A DNA stretch of 64,000 nucleotides from Paenibacillus pectinilyticus (lineage in GTDB: Bacteria; Bacillota; Bacilli; Paenibacillales; NBRC-103111). A model generated the notes under the pieces. That model did not search any database, was not told the DNA's origin, and was given only the letters and a program-made list of their open reading frames with translations. Below, in pieces: positions 43,688 to 51,965 of this stretch. Both the position numbers and the translations under genes were made by a program. The DNA is taken from assembly GCF_001700435.1 (NCBI RefSeq), contig NZ_LYPC01000016.1, positions 62,001-126,000 of the forward strand, in the 5' to 3' direction. Position 1 is the first letter of the stretch. Each line of letters opens with the position of its first letter.

Positions 43688-43723
43688 GTACGTCCCTCTC
43701 ATTCCTATCCTAATGTAAAGCTA

Positions 43724-43788
43724 ATTCTAGAGAGATTGGACGCGCTTTCACATGATAATTTTTGTGCTTTTAATTGATAAATTTTGTG
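43724..43788 (-). promoter_or_regulatory. permease promoter: two 22-bp direct repeats and cre
   Basis: Minus-strand 22-bp units 43788-43767 and 43766-43745 both read CACAAAA-TTATCA-AAAG with few differences; their TATCA cores are 22 bp apart. The proximal unit overlaps a weak -35 (TGTGAA, 43752-43747), 17 nt from TAGAAT (43729-43724). TGAAAGCGCGTCCA (43750-43737) is a cre match with one mismatch. The design is the same as at 37916-37979. Confidence 0.65.
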
Positions 43789-43830
43789 TCTCCATCAATT
43801 TCCCCACTCTTATCAAGGGAATTTTCCACT

Positions 43831-43869
43831 AGAAAAAACCGCTAGCCTTGAACGCTGGCTAGCGGTTTT
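43831..43869 (-). terminator. intrinsic terminator after the second binding-protein gene
   Basis: Perfect 9-bp stem CCGCTAGCC/GGCTAGCGG with A-run and T-run on both sides; it ends the minus-strand transcript from 45488. Confidence 0.9.
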
Positions 43870-43898
43870 CTGCTGCGAATATTCGATTGAAACTGGCT

Positions 43899-45488
43899 CT
43901 AACGTCTGCGATCCCGCTCCAATGCCTGCTCCTGAATCTGTATAGCTCGATCAATCTTTAAAGCTTTAATCTGGCTGACATAGCTATCAAAGGCTTCCGG
44001 CGAATCAACACCAAGTATGATTTTGAGCGACATTTCGTCAACGAGCGTCGTCACATCATTCATGATGGATGAGAGTTCCGCGTTCTCGAGCTCCGTCTTC
44101 GGAATTTGCGGTAGAATATTACGATCAACATCCGTGTCTGACCAAATTTGCACGGCCTTTTTCTGCTGATCCAGCGTGTAGAATTGCTCCATGTAGCGAA
44201 CATCTTGTACATACGGACCAAAATAGCTCGCACGGCTGTACATCGCAAGCGCCTGTGCAGGTGCAAGCTTATCCGGATTATGCAAGATGAGTTCCGTATA
44301 GGTGGGGTAACCGTTCACTTCACTGTAGCTGGTTCCTTCTACGCCGAAATTAAACAGCATATGCCCTTCGGGGCTATAGCCGTAATCCAACAGCTTTGCA
44401 GCTTCTTCGGGATGCTTGCTCTTGCTTGAAATCGCTACACCGCCAGTCCCTTCGTACGCGTAACTTCGTTGACTGAACTTGGGGCGATCCCCCTTCTTAA
44501 GGACCGGATATGGCGCAGCCTCGAAGATCGCCGACTCATCCTTCTCCTCGACTAGGGGCTGCCACTTGCCGATTCCTGCGCCCGCATTCCAGATCGATGC
44601 ACCGCTTCGCCCAGAGATCATGTTGGCATCCATTGTTTTCGTATCTACAGTGGCAATATTCTTGTCGAGCAAGCCCTCCGCGTACCATTGCCGGAATGTT
44701 GTCAGAAATTCCTTATATCCCGGTTCAATGGCTCCGAATTTCACATGCCCTTGATCCACGTAGAAGCCTTTTTTCACGCCGAACGCTCCCACAAAGCCAC
44801 CGCCCTCAATGCCGAATAATGGGCTCGGAACCCCAAGGAAGGTTAAAGGCGCTTCTACGCCTTTTTTCTCCTTAAAGGCTTGCAGAACGGTATGCCACTC
44901 CTCAATGGTTGTCGGTGTATGCAAGCCTAGCTCATCCAGCCAATCCTTACGAATAATGGGCCCTTGGTACGTTCGAAGCTGGTCGTCTCCCCGAATGAAA
45001 GGAAATACATAATAACTGCCATCAGCTGTTTTGATTTGCTTATCAACATCTGGATGCTCATTTAAATATTTTTTCAAATTTGGTGCATAGTTATCAATGA
45101 GTTCATTTAATCGGATAATATAACCATCTTTAATCGCTTTTACGGGTCCACCGGGAAATTGGTTCCACTCATACTCCATCATATCCGGCAAATCCCCCGA
45201 GGCCAGCAGCACATTCATCGCTTCTTTGGCTTGATTCGTTGGCGGTTGAATGAATTTGAGCTGAACACCTGTCCGCTTTTGCCATTCCTGAAAGAAAGGA
45301 ACGTCCAGAAAGCTTGGTTTTACACTGCCCGCATTGCCATTAAGCTCCGACCAATAGGTCAGCTTTGGCTTTGCTGCTTGAGATTCTGCAGCTGTCTTCA
45401 CTTTGGACTCCGAGCACGCGGTTGCCAAAACCATCACGAAGGTCAATGACATCATGAGCCAGATATAAGATTCTCTTTTGCGTATCAT
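43899..45488 (-). CDS. extracellular sugar-binding lipoprotein, LplA/YtcQ type (529 aa)
   Basis: Lipobox VLATAC (Cys25). A long family-1 binding protein with LTYWSELNGNAGSVK, PDMMEYEWNQFPGGPVKAIKDGY and PIIRKDWLDELGL. It is a clear paralogue of the protein at 49936-51558, sharing nearly every landmark. Here it follows the membrane AraC sensor by 18 nt instead of a permease pair, so it may feed the sensor or use the permeases at 48021-49869. CGGAGGT lies 7 nt before the ATG. Confidence 0.88.
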   Translation of the reverse strand: MIRKRESYIWLMMSLTFVMVLATACSESKVKTAAESQAAKPKLTYWSELNGNAGSVKPSFLDVPFFQEWQKRTGVQLKFIQPPTNQAKEAMNVLLASGDLPDMMEYEWNQFPGGPVKAIKDGYIIRLNELIDNYAPNLKKYLNEHPDVDKQIKTADGSYYVFPFIRGDDQLRTYQGPIIRKDWLDELGLHTPTTIEEWHTVLQAFKEKKGVEAPLTFLGVPSPLFGIEGGGFVGAFGVKKGFYVDQGHVKFGAIEPGYKEFLTTFRQWYAEGLLDKNIATVDTKTMDANMISGRSGASIWNAGAGIGKWQPLVEEKDESAIFEAAPYPVLKKGDRPKFSQRSYAYEGTGGVAISSKSKHPEEAAKLLDYGYSPEGHMLFNFGVEGTSYSEVNGYPTYTELILHNPDKLAPAQALAMYSRASYFGPYVQDVRYMEQFYTLDQQKKAVQIWSDTDVDRNILPQIPKTELENAELSSIMNDVTTLVDEMSLKIILGVDSPEAFDSYVSQIKALKIDRAIQIQEQALERDRRR

Positions 45489-45506
45489 TAGGTGTACCTC
45501 CGTGAC

Positions 45507-47861
45507 TTAGCCCATTTCTTTGAATTTACCAGGTGTTATACCTTCGTATTTCTTAAACACCCGGATAAAGGTAGCTGCTTCATTATAACCGACGAGCTTA
45601 GCAATCTCCGAAATCGATTCTTTTCTGCTTCCCATCATCTTCTTCGCTTGTTCAATGCGCCACTTGGAAATGTAATCCAACAGCCCTTCTCCGGTCTGTT
45701 CCTTGAACAATTTGGAGATATAGCTGCCTTTCAATTCAAATCGTTCACCAATTGTATTGACGCTTAAATTGGCGTCATGATAATGCTCAGCAATATACGT
45801 CATCACGTTGCTAATCAGATCACGCAATGTTTCCGTCCGCTCTTTGGTTAGATTGGATTCCACTTTGGCCGCCGCAAAAAGGCATACTTCTTGCAGCAAG
45901 GTTTGAAGTTCGTTCTGCATCTCCGCGAAAGTATCGCAGGCAATAATATTTTCCATCCATAACGGATTATTTCCCAAGAAGCCGCTATCTCTCTCACCAA
46001 GCTCATTAATCGCCTTCACCATCGTGCCCACTAAATTAAAAATGAGGCATTTGGCCAACGTTAAAGAAACAAACGGTTTGTTAAAATTGCGTTCGGTCAC
46101 ATCGTTCATGAACGACGATGCCTGGCTAAAATCGCCAACTTTGATCAGATTAATAATCTGCTGTTCCACCTGAAGCGGATAATAATAGCCTAACTGAGAC
46201 TTATCATCCGCATCTCTGCGCAAATCGTCATAGGCGATAATTTCCTTTTTGCCAATAATCAATTTATATTCCATTGCATCTATAGCCTCCTGGTAAGCCA
46301 CCGCCACTCCAGGTAAAGATTTATGAATCCCGCCAATGGATAAGGTCAAATCCATCCGAAACCGGATGAGAAACCGTTGTGCTTCAGATGCGACCCACAC
46401 CAAATCTTCATTCAAATCAGACGTCTCTGTCTGCCCAAAATTAATTAAACAGGCCATCATCTCGTCCATTTCGACGACGTACCCGGCATGGTACCGCTGC
46501 CCAACCAGTTCCTCTACGACATTGGTGATGATAAATTGAATCAGCTTGCGCCGCTCATTGAGATCCATGCCAGGCAGATTCGAATGCAGCGTTTCATGAT
46601 TTTCGACAGCGAATAAAATAACGGCAAATTTGTTAGAGATGAGTTCAATATCGAAGGATTGGAAGGCCTCCTCATAGGAGATCAGTGTATCCATTTTCCC
46701 CTTCATCAGACGACTGAGCATATTGGATCGCAAGATATGATGGTGAGATTGCAGCTGCTGCGCTATCTTCTCTTTTTCATCACGCGTCTGGAAGATTTCG
46801 TTCTGAATCAAATGGAGCTCATTCCCGTCGACTCTGTCCGTAAGCGGATTTCGATCTGATATGGATTTCACCAATTGCCGAATCGGCGAATAGTTGCGTC
46901 GCAGGAAGAACCACGTCAACACACCCGCTCCCATGATGCTGATGACAATACTGATATACGTAAATTTGCGAACGTACTCCGCTTTCTGCCAATACGTATT
47001 GCTGGGAATCAATAATACATATTTCAAGTCGGATATTTCGGACTGCGTATAGAAAAGCTCTAAATTCCCGCTCCCTGACAGTGAATTCACATGATCCGCA
47101 TCTTTCAACTGCTGCACGATCACATTTTCTTTATCCGTCACTGGTAAGTTGGACATGAGAACTTGATTGTCATGGTTAAGAATTAAAATTTGACCGCCAT
47201 TAAATAAGGAGATACTTTCCATGGCTTTCTGGAACCGTTGCATATCCGCCATGACGACGACCGTACCCGCTTGTTTACCATTCAAATCCTTTGGCAAATG
47301 CGTGATATGCGCAATCGAAGATTGCGGACTGGCCGCATCTACATGCGGCAGCAGTACGAACTCATTATTTGGCGCATTGTTCATCGTGTCCAGCCATTGC
47401 TCGTAACGCAGCGTCCCGGTATTGTGAATCGTTTCAAAAGCCGTTCGTTTATCACGGACATTGCCGGGCCTCAATACAGAAGACTCCTGGTCCCAGGTAA
47501 CATAGAATTCATCGATGGTGGCATAGGAGGTCTGATACGTCCGAAGCTCTTTTACCAGCTGAAAAGCAAGAAATTGTGCTTCGCTTGCTGGCTTGGTCGA
47601 ATACATTAAGGTCTGAAGTGTCGTATTCCAGGAAATTTCCATATTCAGACGTTTCATTAAATCAATTTGTGTATCTATAGAATATCGGACCTGCTTCAGC
47701 AATGAATCATTCGCCCGATGGATTTCGCTTTTCAACGCTTCACTAGATTGCGAATAAATGATTAAACTCATGATCATCGGTATGAATAACACAGCGCTAT
47801 AAGAGATCAGCCAGGTAAAAATAATACTCTTTCTTTTCTTCCAAAGCATATGGAGATTCAC
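45507..47861 (-). CDS. membrane-bound AraC-family regulator (YtdP/one-component type, 784 aa)
   Basis: Membrane helix (about 14-35), an extracytoplasmic sensor region (about 36-295), a second helix (about 300-322), a cytoplasmic central region and a C-terminal AraC domain (LSVNTIGERFELKGSYISKLF ... ISEIAKLVGYNEAATFIRVFKKYEGITPGKFKE). Such proteins sense a sugar or sugar-binding protein outside and activate neighbouring transporter genes. The GTG start follows AGGAG at about 6 nt. Confidence 0.87.
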   Translation of the reverse strand: MNLHMLWKKRKSIIFTWLISYSAVLFIPMIMSLIIYSQSSEALKSEIHRANDSLLKQVRYSIDTQIDLMKRLNMEISWNTTLQTLMYSTKPASEAQFLAFQLVKELRTYQTSYATIDEFYVTWDQESSVLRPGNVRDKRTAFETIHNTGTLRYEQWLDTMNNAPNNEFVLLPHVDAASPQSSIAHITHLPKDLNGKQAGTVVVMADMQRFQKAMESISLFNGGQILILNHDNQVLMSNLPVTDKENVIVQQLKDADHVNSLSGSGNLELFYTQSEISDLKYVLLIPSNTYWQKAEYVRKFTYISIVISIMGAGVLTWFFLRRNYSPIRQLVKSISDRNPLTDRVDGNELHLIQNEIFQTRDEKEKIAQQLQSHHHILRSNMLSRLMKGKMDTLISYEEAFQSFDIELISNKFAVILFAVENHETLHSNLPGMDLNERRKLIQFIITNVVEELVGQRYHAGYVVEMDEMMACLINFGQTETSDLNEDLVWVASEAQRFLIRFRMDLTLSIGGIHKSLPGVAVAYQEAIDAMEYKLIIGKKEIIAYDDLRRDADDKSQLGYYYPLQVEQQIINLIKVGDFSQASSFMNDVTERNFNKPFVSLTLAKCLIFNLVGTMVKAINELGERDSGFLGNNPLWMENIIACDTFAEMQNELQTLLQEVCLFAAAKVESNLTKERTETLRDLISNVMTYIAEHYHDANLSVNTIGERFELKGSYISKLFKEQTGEGLLDYISKWRIEQAKKMMGSRKESISEIAKLVGYNEAATFIRVFKKYEGITPGKFKEMG

Positions 47862-47921
47862 ATGGTTCTCCTCCCAAAAGTTGCGTGATATATGTATGAA
47901 GGGTCGTCTCCACGTCTCCTC

Positions 47922-47930
47922 ATTATATCA
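47922..47930 (-). promoter_or_regulatory. extended -10 promoter of the AraC sensor gene
   Basis: Minus-strand TGATATAAT (perfect TATAAT with the TGN extension) about 60 nt before the GTG start; no strong -35 at 17 nt, as expected for extended -10 promoters. Confidence 0.5.
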
Positions 47931-47988
47931 ATAAAAGCAGGGGGAGGAATGTCCAAAAAGAGGAATTGGATAGACGAAATAGCAAATA

Positions 47989-48009
47989 GAAGCCCATTTA
48001 GCGGCTTCT
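47989..48009 (-). terminator. possible weak terminator of the Lpl-type permease operon
   Basis: Minus-strand AGAAGCC/GGCTTCT 7-bp stem followed by ATTTGC, just after the permease stop at 48021. Confidence 0.5.
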
Positions 48010-48020
48010 TTGCTCCTACA

Positions 48021-48902
48021 CTATCCCTTTAACGAACCAACCATAACCCCTTTGACAAAGAACCGCTGCACGAACGGATAGACGCATAAGATCGGTAATG
48101 TCGCCACTACAATGGTCGCATATTTAATCGTCTCCGCCATTTGAAAGCGATCACCTGCATCGGCTCCAGCGGACATACCGTCCGTTGAATTCGCAATCAA
48201 GATCTCACGCAGCACCAGCTGCAAGGGGAACAACTCCCGGCTTTTGATAAACACCGAGGCGTAGAACCAGCCGTTCCATTTATCCACCGCGTAATAGAGA
48301 ATCATTACAGCAATAACCGGCATGGAAAGTGGAATGATGATGCGAAACAGAATCGTGAAATGGTTCGCGCCATCGATTTTCGCCGACTCCTCCAAGCTGT
48401 CTGGGATTCCCATAAAGGCTGTGCGCATAATAATTAGATTAAACGTGCCGATGGAAAAGGGAATAATGGTCGCCCATAAGGTGTCGAGCAGACCGATATT
48501 TTTTACAACCAGATACAACGGAATGAGTCCGCCATTGAAAAACATGGTGAAGACGATGATCATCATAAAAGCTTTGTTCCAGATGACATTTTTCCTCGAA
48601 AGCACATAAGCCCCTATGGCCGTCATGAATAAATTCACGACTACGCCTGCTACGAGAATAAACAAGGTATTCCGGTAACCAATTAAAATACCTGGATTGT
48701 TCATCACATTTTTGTATGCTTCCAAACTAAAGCCGAGCGGTCGGTACAAAACTCCCTTAAACGCAATCAGTCTGCTTGCATCACTTAAGGAAGCCATGAG
48801 GACGTAGAGCAGCGGATATAAGGTAACAACAACAAGGAATATTAGTACTGCATAAATACCGATATCGAACGATCTTTCCAGTAAACCAGGTCCTTTTTTC
48901 AT
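48021..48902 (-). CDS. sugar ABC transporter permease, LplC/YtcP type (293 aa)
   Basis: Six helices; EAA loop DSLEESAKIDGANHFTILFRIIIPLSMP. The ATG at 48902 is chosen because GAGGTGA lies just upstream, and the longer reading frame would run into the preceding permease. It shows typical CUT1 Lpl-type ending (VKGVMVGSLKG). Confidence 0.9.
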   Translation of the reverse strand: MKKGPGLLERSFDIGIYAVLIFLVVVTLYPLLYVLMASLSDASRLIAFKGVLYRPLGFSLEAYKNVMNNPGILIGYRNTLFILVAGVVVNLFMTAIGAYVLSRKNVIWNKAFMMIIVFTMFFNGGLIPLYLVVKNIGLLDTLWATIIPFSIGTFNLIIMRTAFMGIPDSLEESAKIDGANHFTILFRIIIPLSMPVIAVMILYYAVDKWNGWFYASVFIKSRELFPLQLVLREILIANSTDGMSAGADAGDRFQMAETIKYATIVVATLPILCVYPFVQRFFVKGVMVGSLKG

Positions 48903-48912
48903 CACTTTCACC

Positions 48913-49869
48913 TCACCATAAACTGCTTTTATTGACTTTGCGGCTAATATAATTGGCTGATACCAGCAGTACAAGATTAATTACCGAGTTGAATAACCCA
49001 ACGGCTGAGCTGTAACTCCAACCGAACTCCAGCAAACCTTTCCGATATACGAAGGAAGAAATAACGTCAGCGGTATCGTAAGTGACCGGATTGTAGAGCA
49101 GAATGATTTTCTCAAAGCCTACATTCAGTAAATTCCCCATTCGCAAAATAAACATGATGGTGATCGTCGGCATAATACCAGGCAGCGTAATATGAAGGAT
49201 TTGCTTCCAACGACTAGCTCCATCCATTCTGGCCGCTTCATACTGCTCCTGATCAATGCTCATGAGGGCAGCGATATAAATAATCGACTCCCAGCCAATC
49301 CGTTGCCAAATTTCCGATAAAATATAGATGGAGCGGAACAATTCTGGCTTCTGCAGCATCGCTTGTCCGTCGTAGCCCACCAGCATGAATAACCTGTTAA
49401 TGATGCCGTCGGCATTGGTGAAATCTGTAATAATCCCGCAGATGACGACGAGTGAAATAAAGTAAGGCATATACGTAATCGTTTGCGCGACACGCTTAAA
49501 CATCTTGCTGCGAACTTCATTTATGAGTAATGCCAAAATAATTGGCGCAGGAAATTCGAAAATAAGGGAATACAGACTAATAACGACCGTATTTTTTAGG
49601 ATTCGCCAGAAATAATAACTGCCAAAAAAATCTTTGAAATGAGCAAAACCGACCCATTCACTGCCCAATATTCCTTTCATAGGCGAGTATTCCTTGAAAG
49701 CAATCAATGCACCGTACATAGGCGCGTAGTGGAAAATAACATAATAGGCGATCACCGGGATCATCATGATGTATAAATATTTATTCAGCTTAAAGTCGCG
49801 CACATATTTGTTCGCAACTGCCTTCGGTTTGCGTGTTTGCATTTGCTGGATCGGCTCAGCCTTCGCCAT
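48913..49869 (-). CDS. sugar ABC transporter permease, LplB type (318 aa)
   Basis: Basic N-terminus, helix YLYIMMIPVIAYYVIFHYAPMYG and GALIAFKEYSPMKGILGSEWVG are typical of LplB. The EAA loop reads QYEAARMDGASRWKQILHITLPG. The ATG at 49869 has GAGGTGA at 8 nt; the in-frame GTG at 49881 lies within that site. It pairs with the permease at 48021 and follows the binding protein. Confidence 0.9.
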   Translation of the reverse strand: MAKAEPIQQMQTRKPKAVANKYVRDFKLNKYLYIMMIPVIAYYVIFHYAPMYGALIAFKEYSPMKGILGSEWVGFAHFKDFFGSYYFWRILKNTVVISLYSLIFEFPAPIILALLINEVRSKMFKRVAQTITYMPYFISLVVICGIITDFTNADGIINRLFMLVGYDGQAMLQKPELFRSIYILSEIWQRIGWESIIYIAALMSIDQEQYEAARMDGASRWKQILHITLPGIMPTITIMFILRMGNLLNVGFEKIILLYNPVTYDTADVISSFVYRKGLLEFGWSYSSAVGLFNSVINLVLLVSANYISRKVNKSSLW

Positions 49870-49900
49870 GTTCGTCGTCACCTCTATTCTAGCGGATAGA

Positions 49901-49918
49901 GAGGGCAGAAATGCCCTC
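49901..49918 (-). other. hairpin between binding-protein and LplB-type permease genes
   Basis: GAGGGCA/TGCCCTC stem with a 4-nt loop in the short gap after the binding-protein stop. It lacks a T-run. Such elements commonly set higher binding-protein than permease levels. Confidence 0.6.
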
Positions 49919-49935
49919 CCTCCTATTCAATGTTA

Positions 49936-51558
49936 TTAGCGTTTGTTAAAACGATCGTAAGCGGATTTTTGAATTTCAATGGCACGATCCAATTTTAACG
50001 ATTTCATTTTAGCCACATAAGAATCAAACTGATCAACCTTCTCATTCCCCAAAATAATTTTGAGCGTCATTTCATCCACCAACGTATTGATATCGTTCAT
50101 AATTTTGGCGTACTCCGTGCTCTCATCCGGTGTTGGGGTAACCGGCGGCAAGTTGTACTTCTCAGCGTCCGTCTTCTTCCAAATGTTAACCGCGTCTCGC
50201 TGCGTTTGCATCGTGAAGAACTGTTCAGCATACCGCTTATCTTGTACGAATGGCCCGTTGTAGCTGCCACGCGTATACAAGGAGATCGCTTGCGCAGGAG
50301 CTAATTTATCTGGGTTTTTGAGCAGCAAATCTGTATATTTCGGATATCCGCTCTCATCCTTGTAGCTGACACCTTCCGTCCCAAAATTGAAGAACATGTG
50401 CCCTTCATCGCCATATCCATAGTCTAGCAATTTAGCCGCAAGTGCCGGATCTTTGGCCTTCGTAGAAATCGCCACCATACCGCCGGAGTCAAAAGCTGAA
50501 CCGCGCTGACCAAATTTAGGCGTATCTCCTTTTTTCAAAACAGGATACGGAGCCGCAACCAATTGCGCCTTCGGATCTTTACCTTGAACCAGCGGCTGCC
50601 ATTTGCCGATACCGCCTCCCGCATTCCCGATACTAGCTCCCGTTGCTCCTGAGGCAAACCCGCCATCCAGTGCTTTGTTATCGGCAGTCGCGATGTTTTT
50701 ATCCAGAAGACCTTCTTGATACCATTGATGGAACAAATTCAGATAGTCTTTGTACCCGCTTTCTGCAGGGCCGAATTTAATCTCACCATTTTCCAGATAG
50801 AAATTGCGGTTGACGCCGAAAGCACCTAGAAACGCGCCATTATACGATTCATTGAAGAAACGAGGCTTACTTACAAAAGATAGCGGAGCTGCCGCGCCTT
50901 TTTTCTCTTTGAACGCTCTTAAAGCAGCTGTCCACTCATCGATCGTCTCCGGTACAGGCAGCCCCAGCTCATCCAACCAATCCTTACGGATAATAGGTCC
51001 TTGGAACACTTGCAGATAATCATCACCTCTTATAAAAGGAAATGCGTAGTAGCTGCCATTGTCCGTTTTGATCAATTTATCTACTTCAGGATGCTCCTTC
51101 AAATACTTCTTCAAATTCGGCGCATATTTATCAAACAGGTCATTCAGCTTCAGAATGTAGCCATCCTTGATCGCTTTCTCTGGGCCGCCAGGGAAATCAT
51201 TCAGGAAGTTGTACTCGATCATATCCGGCAAATCGCCAGATGCGAGCATGACGTTAAGAGTTTCCTTCACTTGACCCGTAGGCGGTGCTGTGAACTTCAC
51301 GGGTACGCCCGTTTTCTTCTGCCAGTCTTGGAAAAAAGGCACTTCGCTGTGTGAAGTTTTCACACCCGTCAGATTCCCGTTCAACTCTCCCCAATAGGTC
51401 AGTGTTTTATCTGTTTGGATCGGATATGTTGTTGCTGTCGTAGCTGCAGGCGCTTGAGTGTCTGTTGTTGTTACTTTCGTATCTGTCTGCGAAGAACACG
51501 CGATTAACGTTGTGCCCATCATCATGACAGCTACTGTGGAAGCTAGCATTTTCTTCAT
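49936..51558 (-). CDS. extracellular sugar-binding lipoprotein, LplA/YtcQ type (540 aa)
   Basis: The ATG at 51558 has GGAGGG at 8 nt; the frame is open further upstream but without a signal. Lipobox TLIAC (Cys21). Landmarks LTYWGELNGNLTGVK, LPDMIEYNFLNDFPGGPEKAIKDGY and PIIRKDWLDELGLPVPETIDEW place it with the paralogue at 43899-45488. It starts the operon with the LplB/LplC-type permeases. Confidence 0.9.
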   Translation of the reverse strand: MKKMLASTVAVMMMGTTLIACSSQTDTKVTTTDTQAPAATTATTYPIQTDKTLTYWGELNGNLTGVKTSHSEVPFFQDWQKKTGVPVKFTAPPTGQVKETLNVMLASGDLPDMIEYNFLNDFPGGPEKAIKDGYILKLNDLFDKYAPNLKKYLKEHPEVDKLIKTDNGSYYAFPFIRGDDYLQVFQGPIIRKDWLDELGLPVPETIDEWTAALRAFKEKKGAAAPLSFVSKPRFFNESYNGAFLGAFGVNRNFYLENGEIKFGPAESGYKDYLNLFHQWYQEGLLDKNIATADNKALDGGFASGATGASIGNAGGGIGKWQPLVQGKDPKAQLVAAPYPVLKKGDTPKFGQRGSAFDSGGMVAISTKAKDPALAAKLLDYGYGDEGHMFFNFGTEGVSYKDESGYPKYTDLLLKNPDKLAPAQAISLYTRGSYNGPFVQDKRYAEQFFTMQTQRDAVNIWKKTDAEKYNLPPVTPTPDESTEYAKIMNDINTLVDEMTLKIILGNEKVDQFDSYVAKMKSLKLDRAIEIQKSAYDRFNKR

Positions 51559-51965
51559 TTTAATGACCCTCCAAATGTGTAATAGGAAACGTGAGATGCA
51601 TCTCTTTCCTAAGACTAAGCGAATCGACCACTGTTCGATATGAGCAAAAACCGAAAACACATGATGATTTCAACAGCAGGAATGGACGATTTCGGTAATT
51701 CGATGGATGAAAAGGGAAAACGACATGCCAATTTACTACGTACGACAGTCGTTGGTTTTGAAAACATGAAATTTTCAACTTTTTATAAGAGAATATTCTA
51801 CTCTCTCTTGGAGGAAAAAAAGCTAAGCTACATGTAGGCATGACACTTGAAATGGGAAAGGAGCGTGTGCTACCAGGATTTAATGAATGCGCTTTCAGAT
51901 CTACTCACAGCAAGATGAATATCACTTTGAACCAAAAAAACGAATGTACATGGAGGTCCAAATTC
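51559..51965. other. divergent intergenic region between Lpl-type operon and GH95 gene
   Basis: Holds both promoters. AGATGCATCT, a 10-bp palindrome, lies near 51596 and a 17-bp near-palindrome at 51623-51639. Small reading frames occur on both strands but none has a ribosome-binding site. No clear sigma-A promoter could be fixed. Confidence 0.4.
51623..51639. promoter_or_regulatory. candidate palindromic operator
   Basis: ATCGACCACTGTTCGAT, a 17-bp odd-length palindrome with one mismatched pair, in the gap between divergent genes, about 65 nt upstream of the binding-protein start. Which regulator would use it is unknown. Confidence 0.35.

Noticed and set aside
51640-51837. 65-aa plus-strand reading frame upstream of the GH95-like gene
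   Set aside because: No ribosome-binding site, no recognisable features, and it lies in a divergent promoter region.
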